Shown in pieces: positions 8,723-17,685 of a stretch of DNA of 64,000 nt. The notes beneath the pieces were generated by a model that saw only the letters and a program-made list of their open reading frames with translations, made no database searches and was not told the DNA's origin. The position numbers were made by a program, and so were the translations under genes. Each line of letters opens with the position of its first letter. Within the stretch, counting starts at the first letter, position 1. The stretch comes from Allobosea sp. OK403 (GTDB taxonomy: Bacteria; Pseudomonadota; Alphaproteobacteria; Rhizobiales; Beijerinckiaceae), in contig NZ_FOQV01000001.1 in NCBI RefSeq assembly GCF_900113835.1, forward strand, positions 124,001 through 188,000, read 5' to 3'.

Positions 8723-9355
8723 TCACGGCCAGTTCAGCCGGACCTCGACGACGACCGGCTTCACCGCCCGCATCCTTGCGTCGGCCGAACTGAACGGCCT
8801 GTCGCCCGAAATCGCCTCCATGGCCAGGAATCCGGGCTCGGGATCGAACCGGAGCGACAATTCGCAGCCGCCGTCGGGCTTGGCGAGGCGGCCGCCTTTC
8901 CAGTCGCCGGCATGGCCGCCCCGGTCCCAGCCGAAGCCCAGAATCTCGAAGGGGCGGCCATTCGCGGCTTCCACCTCGGCAAGCGTCATGCCCTGGCGGA
9001 TCGGAGGCTGGGCGCCGGGCACATCGATGCGCCAGATGGCGCCCCGCGGGATATCGATCGAGGCAGGCCGGCTGCGCGCCTTGCTGTCGTGCCAGAGCAC
9101 CTGGAGACGCCGTTTCGGGTCGCGCGGATAGACGATCGTTCCCGCTTCGGTCATGCCCTCGCCGACATCGATCTCGGCGCGCGCGACATTCTGCTGTCCG
9201 AACGCCTTGATCAGCGCCGCCTCGTTGGCGGTGCGGCCGAAAGGGCCAATGCAACCGAGCACCTCGGGCTGCTGGGCCGCACAGGTCGCTGCGAGAGGCA
9301 GGCAGAACGAAAGCGCGGCGGCAAAAGCCCGCACGCTCAGCCCCTCAACCGCCAC
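8723..9355 (-). CDS. Secreted hypothetical protein downstream of cpdB
   Basis: This 210-residue protein has a Sec signal peptide (hydrophobic core AFAAALSFCLPLAATC, cleavage near residue 27) and two Cys residues (C37 in GCIGPFG and one in GGCELSLRF) that could form a disulfide. Its start overlaps the end of the cpdB-like gene by 19 bases, so the two are almost certainly co-transcribed and both act outside the cytoplasm. I do not recognise a catalytic motif. It may be a small periplasmic binding or accessory protein working beside the phosphoesterase. Confidence 0.7.
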   Translation of the reverse strand: MAVEGLSVRAFAAALSFCLPLAATCAAQQPEVLGCIGPFGRTANEAALIKAFGQQNVARAEIDVGEGMTEAGTIVYPRDPKRRLQVLWHDSKARSRPASIDIPRGAIWRIDVPGAQPPIRQGMTLAEVEAANGRPFEILGFGWDRGGHAGDWKGGRLAKPDGGCELSLRFDPEPGFLAMEAISGDRPFSSADARMRAVKPVVVEVRLNWP

Positions 9356-11304
9356 TTCGCAAAGCCCTCGCTGCCATCGCCAACGGCCTCCGCCTTCAGC
9401 CCTGCCGGCAGCTTTCCGCCGGCCGCCGGCGAGGTGACGAAGGTGGCGTTGACGCTGGCCGGCAAGGGCGCGATCGCCCAGTTGCCATCGGCCTTGGGAT
9501 CGATCGTCTTCTTCTCCAGGATGTAGCGCACGACCACGTCGCGGTTGAGGTCGGGCGCTTCCAGCACCACGGTCGTCTTGGTGCCGGGGAAATTGCCGCC
9601 GCCCGAGGCGCGGTAATTATTGGTGACGACGAGGAACTCGGCCGCTTCGTCGATCGGCTTGCCCTGGAAGGCGAGGTCGACGATGCGGTGGGCGTCGGGC
9701 GCTATGAGCTTGCCGTCGCCGTCATAGCGCGAGGCCTTGGTGACGTCGATGTGATAGGTCACGCCGTCGATCACGTCGAAATTGAAGGCCGGGAAGCCCT
9801 GGTTGATCAGCGGCTGCTCCTCGGTCCGGGTGGGATCGATGCGGTTGAAGATGCCGGCCGAGCGCTCCAGCCACTCGCGCACCTGCGCGCCGGTGATTTT
9901 CACGATCTGCACGGTGTTTGGGTAGAGATAGATGTCGGCGATGTTCTTCAGCGCCAACGGCCCGGCGGGAATGTCGGTGAAGAAGGCCGGCCCCGCCCGC
10001 CCGCCGGATTTGAACGGCGCGGCCGCCGAGAGGATCGGCAGCGCCTTCATCGGCGTCTGCGCCATCAGCCCCTTGGCATAGGCCGCCTGGGCGTCGGTGA
10101 CGATCTGGATCGAGGGATCGTCGGTGACCAGCGCGAAGAAGCTGTTGATCGGGCTCAAGGTCGCGCCCACCGGCTCACGCATATAGCTCAGCGTCGCCTC
10201 GTGGTCGGTCTTGACGGCGGCGAGAATAGCGGCCTCGGCAGTGGCCTTGGGCACGATCTTGCGGACGGGCGTGCGCTCGTAGATCGGCCGCGGCTCGACC
10301 TTGAAATCGGCGATCTGCCAGCGCTCGCCGCGCTTTTCGAGATCGAGGTCGATGATGCCCAGATGCGAGCCCCAGAAGCCGGGTTGGCAGGCCGGCTTGC
10401 CATGTAGCGAGCCCTTGACGTTGTCGACGCCGGCAATGCCGTCGAAGGCCTTGCCGCCAGGGAAGACCAGATGCTGGTGGCCGGTCATGACGACGTCGAT
10501 GCCGTCGAGCTTGGCCAGGTGCAGCGCCGCGTTCTCCTCCATGCCCTTGCGCTCGCCACCGGCGATGCCGGAATGGCAAAGCGCCACGACGATGTCGGGC
10601 GTGGCCTTCAGCAGCTCCGGCAGATGCTTCGTGGCTGCATTGACGATGTCGCCCGCGACCAGCTTGCCGTCGAGATTGGCCTTGTCCCATTGCATGATCT
10701 GCGGCGGCACGAAGCCGATCACGCCGATCTTGAGGACGTGCTGGTTGCCGGTTTCGTCTTCGAAGCTTTGCTCGAACAATCGCCAGGGGTCGACCAGCGG
10801 ATAGCCGCTGGTCATCTCGATATTGGCGCAGACCAGCGGGAACTCGGCCTTGGCGATGCCGTTGTCGAGGAATTCGAGCCCGTAATTGAACTCGTGATTG
10901 CCGAAGGTGCCGCAAGTATAGGGCAGGGCGTTCATGGCGGCGAGCATGGGGTGGGTGTCGCCGGCCTTCAGCCCCTTCTTGTAGGCGATGTAGTCGCCGA
11001 GCGATGAACCCTGCAGGAAGTCGCCATTGTCGAACAGCATGCTGTTCTTGACCTCGCCCTGGGCCGCCTTGATCAGGTTCGCGGTCTTGGCGAGCCCGAC
11101 CGTGTCGTCGGCAGCATCGCGGAAATAGTCGTAAGGCACGACATTGACGTGCAGATCGGTCGTCTCGAGCAGGCGCAGTTTCAGCCGCGCCGGGGCTTGG
11201 GCAGGGACTTGGGCCTGGGCGGTGGCGGGCAAGGCGGCGCTCGCGGCTATCGCCGCTCCGGCCTTCAGCGTGTCACGGCGGGTGAACTGGGTTTCGCGTG
11301 ACAT
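9337..11304 (-). CDS. cpdB: Tat-exported 2',3'-cyclic-nucleotide phosphodiesterase / 3'-nucleotidase
   Basis: This 655-residue protein has two domains: a calcineurin-like metallophosphoesterase (about residues 45-330) and a 5'-nucleotidase C-terminal domain (about 370-600). Metal-binding motifs are visible in order: TTDLHVN, NGDFLQGS, GNHEFNYG, ALCHSG and TGHQH. It probably releases nucleosides from cyclic nucleotides and 3'-nucleotides in the periplasm for phosphate and nucleoside salvage. The start at 11304, preceded by AGGAG, gives an N-terminus with a twin-arginine signal (TRRDTLKAG), whereas enterobacterial CpdB uses Sec. A frame open to 11466 has no family-like sequence. It is followed by an overlapping secreted hypothetical gene. 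Confidence 0.87.
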   Translation of the reverse strand: MSRETQFTRRDTLKAGAAIAASAALPATAQAQVPAQAPARLKLRLLETTDLHVNVVPYDYFRDAADDTVGLAKTANLIKAAQGEVKNSMLFDNGDFLQGSSLGDYIAYKKGLKAGDTHPMLAAMNALPYTCGTFGNHEFNYGLEFLDNGIAKAEFPLVCANIEMTSGYPLVDPWRLFEQSFEDETGNQHVLKIGVIGFVPPQIMQWDKANLDGKLVAGDIVNAATKHLPELLKATPDIVVALCHSGIAGGERKGMEENAALHLAKLDGIDVVMTGHQHLVFPGGKAFDGIAGVDNVKGSLHGKPACQPGFWGSHLGIIDLDLEKRGERWQIADFKVEPRPIYERTPVRKIVPKATAEAAILAAVKTDHEATLSYMREPVGATLSPINSFFALVTDDPSIQIVTDAQAAYAKGLMAQTPMKALPILSAAAPFKSGGRAGPAFFTDIPAGPLALKNIADIYLYPNTVQIVKITGAQVREWLERSAGIFNRIDPTRTEEQPLINQGFPAFNFDVIDGVTYHIDVTKASRYDGDGKLIAPDAHRIVDLAFQGKPIDEAAEFLVVTNNYRASGGGNFPGTKTTVVLEAPDLNRDVVVRYILEKKTIDPKADGNWAIAPLPASVNATFVTSPAAGGKLPAGLKAEAVGDGSEGFAKWRLRG

Positions 11305-11416
11305 GGCTGGCTCCTGATCGCGTTGGGCGGACGAAAGGCTAGCATTGCGGCGCATGCGTGACACGTGGAAGATGACGCTGTTCCCATCGGAAGGCGGCAA
11401 TTCGGCAAGGCGCGCG

Positions 11417-12043
11417 ATGATCCTGATTGGCCAGTATGATTCCCCCTTCGTGAGGCGTGTCGCCATCGCGTTGAAGCTCTACGATCTGCCCTTCGAGCAT
11501 CGGCCCTGGTCGGTCTTCGCAGACGCCGACAAGATCCGCAGCTATAACCCTCTGATGCGCGTGCCGACGCTGGTGCTGGATGATGGCGAGGTACTGGTCG
11601 ACAGCCCGAGCGCGATCGATTTTCTCGACAGTCTCGTGCCGGCTGAGCAGGCGCTGTTTCCGCGGCAGGAGCCGGCCCGGCATCGCGCTGTGAGGGTCGC
11701 GGCGCTCGCCATGGGGCTCGCCGACAAGGCCGTCAGCCTGTTCTACGAGCAGCGGCTGCACCGGGAGATCTCGGATCTCTGGGCTGATAGATGTCGTGGC
11801 CAGATCCTCGCCGTTCTCGATGCCCTCGAAGCCGATCGCCAGGGCAGGCCGGGCGACTATTGGCTCAGTGGCGGGATCGGCCATGCCGATATCGCCGTTG
11901 CGGTCGCGCTGCGCTTTCTGGGTGAGGCGCATCCGGGACTGGTCTCCTGGGCGCAATATCCGGCGCTTGCCGCTCATGGCGCCCGGCACGAGGCTCTGCC
12001 GGTGTTCCAGGAGATCTCCCAGCCCTTCATTCCGCCATCCTGA
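11417..12043 (+). CDS. Glutathione S-transferase family protein
   Basis: This 208-residue protein has a thioredoxin-fold N-terminal domain (residues 1-78), with the active-site region QYDSPFVRR, the cis-proline segment VPTLVLDDG and the glutathione gamma-Glu contact DSPSAIDFLD. An all-helical C-terminal domain follows. It resembles the small bacterial GSTs related to YfcF/YibF. The start at 11417 has AAGG seven bases upstream and fits the family N-terminus; the frame is open to 11345. It is divergent from cpdB and isolated. The reaction cannot be named beyond glutathione-dependent conjugation or reduction. Confidence 0.83.
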   Translation: MILIGQYDSPFVRRVAIALKLYDLPFEHRPWSVFADADKIRSYNPLMRVPTLVLDDGEVLVDSPSAIDFLDSLVPAEQALFPRQEPARHRAVRVAALAMGLADKAVSLFYEQRLHREISDLWADRCRGQILAVLDALEADRQGRPGDYWLSGGIGHADIAVAVALRFLGEAHPGLVSWAQYPALAAHGARHEALPVFQEISQPFIPPS

Positions 12044-12105
12044 GAGGCTGGCCTGACATGAATCGAGCGATATCAAGGGCCTCCGATCGCTTGCCATCAC
12101 CCGCG

Positions 12106-12214
12106 CCGTCATTCCGGACAAGCCGCGTCAGCGGCGCAGCTCCGGAATCCATCGGAGGCCACTGAGCTCTACGATGGATTCCGGATCTCCGCTTCGCTGC
12201 GTCCGGAATGACGG
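12106..12214. repeat. Palindromic intergenic repeat, CCGTCATTCCGGA type
   Basis: A long imperfect inverted repeat starts CCGTCATTCCGGAC and ends GTCCGGAATGACGG, with inner arms GAATCCATCG and CGATGGATTCC. The same outer CGTCAT/ATGACG arms with different inner sequence occur at 19687, 24040, 27640, 57680 and 60547, so this is one dispersed family. It fills the gap between the GST and hydratase genes, whose 3' ends face it. Confidence 0.8.
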
Positions 12215-12281
12215 CGGGGAGGTAATTAAGGCTGAGCCATTGAAATCAGTGGCCTCATTTCAGGGCAGATTCCGAAGCGCT

Positions 12282-13127
12282 TCAGCCCGCCCGGCTGACG
12301 CCTTCCATGCGCAGGCGCCCATCCGCGCCCTCCGTCCAGGCCTTGATCGCGCCATCGGGCAGCCGCCGGGCCTTCACCTTGAAGGGCTCGCCCGCGATCA
12401 ATGGGCTGACGCCGCGATAATCGAGCATGATCGGTTCGCCGCCCGAGAGCGTCGCGATGATGTTGAGCATCAGCGTCGCCTGGATCGGACCATGCACGAC
12501 GAGGCCGGCATAGCCTTCCTCCTTCGTCACATAGGGCAGGTCGTAATGGATGCGGTGGCCGTTGAAGGTGATCGCGGAGTAGCGGAACAGGAAGACCGGG
12601 CTCGACGCGACCTCCCAGACGAGATCGGCGGCTTCCGGCTCGACTGCGGCAGGCGCAGGCGCTGCCGGATCGCCCGCTCTGGCCGCCTCGCGATAGACGA
12701 TGTTGTGGCGCTCGCGCAGCGCCACGCCGCGCTCCGTGACGATCTCATGATCGACCGCGACGAAGCAGAGCGGCCCGGTGCGGCCTTCCTTGAAGCTGAT
12801 ATCGCCGATCGTCGAGCGGCGCGTCACCCAATCGCCTTCGCGCAGGGGAGACAGCGTCTCGATCGTCCCGCCGGCCCACATCCGGCGAGGCAGCGGCACG
12901 GGCGGCAGGAATTCACCCTTGGCGGCATGGCCATCGTTGCCGATCGCGCTCATCGGCGAGATCGGCGGCGCGAGGCACCAATGCAGGGCGAGCGGCGCAT
13001 TTCCCTGCGCATGGGGAGCCAGGTGAGGCGCGAAGGTTGCAGCAAAACTCTGCACGAGGCGCGGCGTGACGAGGTCGGTCGCCTCCTCCGACTTGCCGAT
13101 CCAGGATTTGAGATGGGTGATGTTCAT
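12282..13127 (-). CDS. MaoC/FAS1-like acyl-CoA hydratase (mesaconyl-C4-CoA hydratase-like)
   Basis: This 281-residue double hotdog protein has an N-terminal FAS1-type dehydratase-like half (residues 1-145, with LPRRMWAGG) and a C-terminal MaoC-like half. The C-terminal half has the hydratase signature region YSAITFNGHRIHYD and HGPIQATLM; the Asn and His in FNGHRIHYD are probable catalytic residues. Relatives hydrate mesaconyl-C4-CoA or itaconyl-CoA-type substrates. It is the last gene of a reverse-strand set after a CoA-transferase and an acyl-CoA dehydrogenase, with a palindromic repeat in the 194-base gap. The context suggests activation, oxidation and hydration of a dicarboxylic acid; the exact substrate is inference. 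Confidence 0.78.
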   Translation of the reverse strand: MNITHLKSWIGKSEEATDLVTPRLVQSFAATFAPHLAPHAQGNAPLALHWCLAPPISPMSAIGNDGHAAKGEFLPPVPLPRRMWAGGTIETLSPLREGDWVTRRSTIGDISFKEGRTGPLCFVAVDHEIVTERGVALRERHNIVYREAARAGDPAAPAPAAVEPEAADLVWEVASSPVFLFRYSAITFNGHRIHYDLPYVTKEEGYAGLVVHGPIQATLMLNIIATLSGGEPIMLDYRGVSPLIAGEPFKVKARRLPDGAIKAWTEGADGRLRMEGVSRAG

Positions 13128-13147
13128 AGCGCGTCCTTAGATGTACG

Positions 13148-13304
13148 GGCGCGGGGAACCCTCTCCCGTAGGGAGAGGGCAGGGTGAGGGGTCGGCCCTT
13201 TGACCAGCCAAGCGACGGTCTCACCGCGGACGGTTCAAGCCAACGATATCTGGCCTACACCTCACCCCTGCCCCTCTCCTTACAGGAGAGGGGTTCCCCG
13301 CGCC
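13148..13304. repeat. Long inverted repeat (GGCGCGGGGAACCC ... GGTTCCCCGCGCC)
   Basis: Near-mirror arms of about 40 bases each (left about 13148-13190, right about 13262-13304) enclose a roughly 70-base core between the hydratase and acyl-CoA dehydrogenase genes. The arms contain CTCTCCC/GGGAGAG and GGGTGAGG/CCTCACCC pairs. It is an intergenic palindromic element within an operon and may act in mRNA processing. No second copy was seen in the window. Confidence 0.7.
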
Positions 13305-13321
13305 TTTTCCTCAAATGGGTT

Positions 13322-14476
13322 TCAGTATGACCTGGGCATGCCCAGCACATGCTCGGAAAGATAGGACAGGATCAGATTGGTCGAGATTGGCGCGACCTGG
13401 TAGAGGCGGGTCTCGCGGAACTTGCGTTCGATGTCGTATTCCTCGGCGAAGCCGAAGCCGCCATGGGTCTGGATGCAGGCATTGGCCGCCTCAAAAGACG
13501 CGTCCGCCGCCAGCATCTTGGCCATATTGGCTTCCGCCCCGCAGTTTTCGCCGGCCTCATAGAGCCTGACCGCCTCGCGCACCATCAGCTCGGCGGCACG
13601 CATATTGGCGTAAGCCCTGGCGATCGGGAATTGGACGCCCTGGTTCTGGCCGATCGGCCGGCCGAAGACCTGGCGCTCCCTGGCGTAGCCGGAGGCCTTC
13701 TCGATGAACCATTTCGCATCGCCGACGCATTCGGCGGCGATCAGGATACGCTCGGCGTTCATACCCGACAGGATGTAGCGGAAACCCTTGCCCTCCTCGC
13801 CGATCAGATTTTCCGTGGGCACGCGGACATTGTCGAAGAACACCTCGGTGGTGGCATGGTTCATCATCGTACGGATCGGCGCGATGGTCAGGCCGGCCTT
13901 CAAGGCCTCGCGCATGTCGAGCACGAAGACGGAGAGACCTTCGGTGCGCTTGGTGACCTGCTCGCGCGGCGTGGTGCGGGCGAGCAGCAGCATCAGGTCC
14001 GATTGCGCCGCCCGGCTCGTCCAGATCTTCTGTCCGTTGACGATGTAATGGTCACCCTCGCGCCGCGCTGTCGTGCGCAGCGAGGTCGTGTCGGTGCCGC
14101 TCGTCGGTTCGGTGACGCCGAAGGCCTGCAAGCGCAATTCACCCGAGGCGATCCTGGGCAGGTAGCTCTGCTTCTGTTCAGATGAGCCGTGCCTGAGCAG
14201 CGTGCCCATGATGTACATCTGCGCATGGCAGGCCGCACCATTGCAGCCCTGGCGCTGGATCTCCTCCATGATCACGGTGGCGGCCGAGAGCGAGAGGCCC
14301 GCGCCACCATACTCCTCCGGGATCAGCGCCGAGAGGAAACCGCTTTGCGTCAGCGCAGCGACGAACTCCGTCGGATAGGCCATCTCGCGATCGAGCTTGC
14401 GCCAGTATTCGCCGGGAAAGCCGGCGCAGAGTTTCGCGACGGCGTCGCGGATATCGGTGTGATCTGCGTCTTGCAT
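13322..14476 (-). CDS. Acyl-CoA dehydrogenase
   Basis: This 384-residue protein has the standard three ACAD domains. The N-terminal helical domain contains LIPEEYGGAGLS, the middle beta domain has the FAD/substrate motif FGVTEPTSGTDT and IVNGQKIWTS, and the C-terminal helical domain has QTHGGFGFAEEYDIER. It oxidises an acyl-CoA to the enoyl-CoA using ETF as acceptor. The start at 14476 is chosen because the frame beyond it (open to 14608) is unlike the family and overlaps the CoA-transferase. The CoA-transferase upstream and hydratase downstream suggest a short catabolic pathway for a carboxylic acid. Confidence 0.87.
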   Translation of the reverse strand: MQDADHTDIRDAVAKLCAGFPGEYWRKLDREMAYPTEFVAALTQSGFLSALIPEEYGGAGLSLSAATVIMEEIQRQGCNGAACHAQMYIMGTLLRHGSSEQKQSYLPRIASGELRLQAFGVTEPTSGTDTTSLRTTARREGDHYIVNGQKIWTSRAAQSDLMLLLARTTPREQVTKRTEGLSVFVLDMREALKAGLTIAPIRTMMNHATTEVFFDNVRVPTENLIGEEGKGFRYILSGMNAERILIAAECVGDAKWFIEKASGYARERQVFGRPIGQNQGVQFPIARAYANMRAAELMVREAVRLYEAGENCGAEANMAKMLAADASFEAANACIQTHGGFGFAEEYDIERKFRETRLYQVAPISTNLILSYLSEHVLGMPRSY

Positions 14477-14507
14477 CGAAGCGCTTCTTGTTTCGTCGAG
14501 GGAGGGG

Positions 14508-15656
14508 TCAGGCCGGGGAAGCGATGGCTTTGGGAGTGAACTCGGCCCGCAACGCCTCGTCATGCTCGCCGAGCGCCGGCACGCGCCGCATCGCGATGCG
14601 CTCGCCATCGACGATCACCGGCGGCGCCAACACCTCGATGGGGCCGGCCGGCGTCTCCACCGTGAGCGTCGTCGCCGCGACATGCGTGATCAGGTCACCG
14701 ACGCTGGAGACCGTGCCATAGGCGATGGCGTGGCGGTCGAGCGCGGCGGCGACCTCGGCGAAGGGCCGCGCGCTCAGGATCGCCCCGATCGCCGCATCGA
14801 GCGCCTTGCGCTCGCGCACGCGCAGCACATTGCTGGCGTAACGCGGCTCCGTCGCCAGCGCCTCGCTGCCCAGCACCTCGCGAGCCAGGATCTGCCATTC
14901 GCGTTCGCTCTGGATCGAGATCAGGATGTTGCCGTCGGCAGTAGTGAAGACGCCATAGGGAGCGATCGAGGGATGAGCAAGACCGACGCGCGGCGGCTCG
15001 ATGCCGCCATAGCGGCGCGTCAGATAAGGCACGTTCATCAGGTCGCCGAGCGTGTCGAACAGCGAGAGCTGGATCGCCGAGCCCTGGCCGGTCCGCGCCC
15101 GCCGCAGCAGCGCTTCCAGGATCGCCGCATAGGCGGCTTGTCCCGTTGCAATGTCGGCGATCGAGACGCCGATGCGGGAGGGGCCGGAATCCTCGGTCCC
15201 GGTGATGGCCGAAAGACCCGATTCCGCCTGTATCAGGAGGTCATAGGCCTTGCGGCTGTGATGCGGCGTGCCGGGCGCGTAGCCGGAGACGTCGCAGGTG
15301 ATCAGCCTGGGATAGCGCTGGCGCAATTCGGCGGCGCCCAGGCCCAGACGCGTCGTCGCGCCCGGCGCGAGATTCTGGATGAAGACGTCGGCTTCAGCCA
15401 GCATGGCCTCGACCATGGCGCGGTCGTCCTGCTGCTTCAGGTCGACCCGGCAGGATTCCTTGCCGCGATTGATCCAGACGAAATAGGAGGAGAGGCCCAA
15501 GGCGTAGTCGTCATAGCCGCGCGCGAAATCGCCCTCGGCGCGCTCCAGCTTGATGACACGCGCGCCCGCATCGGCGAGCTTGCAGGTCGCGGTCGGCACG
15601 GCGACCGCCTGCTCCAGCGCCACCACCAGAATTCCCTCGAGAGCGTCTGCCATCAT
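14508..15656 (-). CDS. CaiB/BaiF family (type III) CoA-transferase
   Basis: This protein of about 382 residues transfers CoA between acyl-CoA and a free acid. Family marks are the N-terminal LVVALEQAVAVPTATCKLADAGARV with an Arg-rich CoA-binding loop, the segment INRGKESCRVDLK and the probable catalytic Asp in SRKAYDLLIQAESG. The frame has ATGs at 15668, 15656 and 15653. GAGG lies directly against 15668 but at a usable distance from 15656, so I take the latter. It leads the three-gene acyl-CoA operon and is divergent from the aldehyde dehydrogenase. The acid activated is unknown; succinyl-CoA is a common donor. Confidence 0.85.
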   Translation of the reverse strand: MMADALEGILVVALEQAVAVPTATCKLADAGARVIKLERAEGDFARGYDDYALGLSSYFVWINRGKESCRVDLKQQDDRAMVEAMLAEADVFIQNLAPGATTRLGLGAAELRQRYPRLITCDVSGYAPGTPHHSRKAYDLLIQAESGLSAITGTEDSGPSRIGVSIADIATGQAAYAAILEALLRRARTGQGSAIQLSLFDTLGDLMNVPYLTRRYGGIEPPRVGLAHPSIAPYGVFTTADGNILISIQSEREWQILAREVLGSEALATEPRYASNVLRVRERKALDAAIGAILSARPFAEVAAALDRHAIAYGTVSSVGDLITHVAATTLTVETPAGPIEVLAPPVIVDGERIAMRRVPALGEHDEALRAEFTPKAIASPA

Positions 15657-15973
15657 CACGCCGTTCATCCTCGTCGTCGGGCGGAAACAGGCATCTCCGG
15701 CGTGCCGAGGTCAAATCGTGTTTTCCGATGGGGGGCATAGCGAAAACCAGACGCCTGTCGCTTCATCCATTATCGGCATGGCCCCGCCGCTTTATCGCTC
15801 TTGCAGGCCGCGTGTCGCTGGTGCACCGCTGCATTCACGATCGCACGCGGCCGGTCAGGCCTGCTTCAACACAAGGGACGGGGAAGGGATCGGATGGTCG
15901 CGACGAATTTGGCCGCGACATCCGGCGCTGCCCTGTCGGCCGCCGGGCGACCTCGATTCTCTGGAGGAACCGC
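15657..15973. other. Divergent promoter region without a gene
   Basis: The 317 bases between the CoA-transferase and aldehyde dehydrogenase genes contain no convincing coding frame. They should hold promoters for both directions. I see no clear palindrome or sigma-70 pair that I would name. Confidence 0.5.
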
Positions 15974-17407
15974 ATGAATCAGCACTTCATCAACGGCCGC
16001 TATGTCGCTGGCCAGACGGGTGAAACCATCGCCAAGCTGGCGCCGGCGACGGGCGAGGAATTCGCCCGCATCGCTTGCGGCAACGCGGCCGACATCGACG
16101 CCGCGGTCAAGGCTGCCCACGCCGCCTTCGAGGGCGCTTGGGGTAAATTGACGGCAGCCGAGCGCGGTCGATTGATCTCGAAGCTCGGGCTCAGGCTGCA
16201 GGACCATTTCGAGGAGCTGGCCAGGCTCGAGGCGCGCGACACCGGCAAGCCGATGGCGCAGGCTAGGGCCGATATCGACGCGACCGCGCGCTATTTCGAG
16301 TTCTATGGCGGCGCCGCCGACAAGGTGCATGGCCACGTCATTCCATTCCTGAACGGCTACAGCGTCAGCGTGGTGCATGAGCCGCATGGCGTCACCGGCC
16401 ATATCCTGCCCTGGAACTATCCGGCGCAGATGTTCGGCCGCTCGCTCACCGCCTCGCTCGCCATGGGCAATGCGGTCGTGCTGAAGCCGGCCGAGGATGC
16501 CTGCGCCACGGCCTTCCGCCTTGCCGAACTCGCGAGCGAGGTCGGCTTTCCCGACGGCGCGATCAACATCGTCGCGGGGCGCGGCCATGAGGCCGGCGCG
16601 GCGCTCTCCTCGCATCCGGGCATCGCCTTCATGTCCTTCACCGGCTCGCCCGAAGTCGGCAAGATGGTGCAGCACGCCTGCGCCGACCACCTGATCCCCT
16701 GCACGCTCGAACTCGGCGGCAAATCGCCCCAGATCGTCTTTGACGACGCCGATTTCGATGCCGCGGTGCCGATCGTCTGCAAGGCCATCGTCCAGAACAC
16801 CGGGCAGACCTGCTCGGCCGGCAGCCGCGTGCTGGTGCAGAAGAGCGTCTATGACGCGTTCGTCGGCGCGGTCGCCCAGCAGTTTTCGAAGCTGCGCGCC
16901 GGCACGCCGGAGATGGATCTCGATTGCGGCCCGGTGATCAACGCCAAGCAGCGCGGCCGCGTACAGAGCTTCATCGACCAGGCGCGCGAGCAGGGCATCC
17001 CGGTGCTGGCCGAGGGGCAGATCGCCCAGGGCGTGCCCAATGGCGGCTTCTTCGTCACGCCGACCCTGTTCGGCCAGGTGCCGCGCGGCAACCGGCTGGA
17101 GCAGGAGGAGGTCTTCGGGCCGGTGCTGTCCGCCTTCTCCTTCGAAGATGAAGAGGATGCCATCAAGCTGGCCAATTCAACCGATTACGGCCTCGTCGCC
17201 GCGGTCTGGACCAAGGATGGTGGCCGCCAGCAGCGTGTCTCGCGGCGCGTCCGGGCCGGCCAGGTCTTCATCAACGGCTATGGCGCCGGCGGTGGCATCG
17301 AACTGCCCTTCGGCGGCACCGGCAAGAGCGGCCATGGCCGCGAGAAGGGCTTCATCGCGCTGGAGGAGTTCGCGGTCACCAAGACGATCGTGCACAAGCA
17401 CGGCTAG
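15974..17407 (+). CDS. NAD(P)-dependent aldehyde dehydrogenase
   Basis: This 477-residue enzyme of the ALDH superfamily is of normal length and complete. Catalytic residues are clear: Asn in the PWNYPAQM segment, the general base Glu in LELGGKSPQ, the nucleophile Cys in NTGQTCSAGSR and the conserved EEVFGPV. It oxidises an aldehyde to the acid. GGAGG seven bases upstream supports the ATG at 15974, although the frame is open to 15728. It resembles betaine- or gamma-aminobutyraldehyde-type ALDHs, but the substrate is not fixed by sequence. It is divergent from the acyl-CoA operon, and a large composite repeat begins at its stop codon. Confidence 0.87.
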   Translation: MNQHFINGRYVAGQTGETIAKLAPATGEEFARIACGNAADIDAAVKAAHAAFEGAWGKLTAAERGRLISKLGLRLQDHFEELARLEARDTGKPMAQARADIDATARYFEFYGGAADKVHGHVIPFLNGYSVSVVHEPHGVTGHILPWNYPAQMFGRSLTASLAMGNAVVLKPAEDACATAFRLAELASEVGFPDGAINIVAGRGHEAGAALSSHPGIAFMSFTGSPEVGKMVQHACADHLIPCTLELGGKSPQIVFDDADFDAAVPIVCKAIVQNTGQTCSAGSRVLVQKSVYDAFVGAVAQQFSKLRAGTPEMDLDCGPVINAKQRGRVQSFIDQAREQGIPVLAEGQIAQGVPNGGFFVTPTLFGQVPRGNRLEQEEVFGPVLSAFSFEDEEDAIKLANSTDYGLVAAVWTKDGGRQQRVSRRVRAGQVFINGYGAGGGIELPFGGTGKSGHGREKGFIALEEFAVTKTIVHKHG

Positions 17408-17685
17408 AGCATCGGCCCGAAAGGTGGAATCCGGTTTTCGGAAGAAGCCGATGCCGTAGAGCGTTTTCGAGCGAAGTGGAGATCGCTTCGCGCGAGGAAG
17501 ACGCGTTAAAGCGATGATCTGGATCAATTGAGCGATCCAACTGGATCGGAAATTGCTCTAGAGCCGGATGATTTCAAACGGAGTCACAAAGTGACTCCGT
17601 TTGAAATCTGAATCCGTCTCTCATCTAAAAGTGAGAGCAGGACCAATGCGAAAAACCGGTTCCCACTTTTTCGCATCCTGCTCTA
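17406..17685. repeat. Composite intergenic repeat of GATGCGAAAAA/GCGTTTTCGAGCGAAGTGG type
   Basis: About 280 non-coding bases consist of several modules also found at 48341, 49330 and 55187. These are AGAGCGTTTTCGAGCGAAGTGG, a GATCCAA-CTGGATC-type palindrome, a long hairpin at 17571-17607 (17-base perfect arms, AAA loop) and ATGCGAAAAA ... TTTTTCGCAT. The block starts inside the ALDH stop codon. This is a dispersed repeat family in which the hairpins keep their pairing while their sequence differs between copies. Confidence 0.8.

Noticed and set aside
17406..17685. Repeat block considered as an insertion sequence or small RNA gene
   Set aside because: No transposase, terminal repeats or target duplication are visible. 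It matches dispersed repeat modules, and a discrete RNA gene cannot be claimed without expression data.
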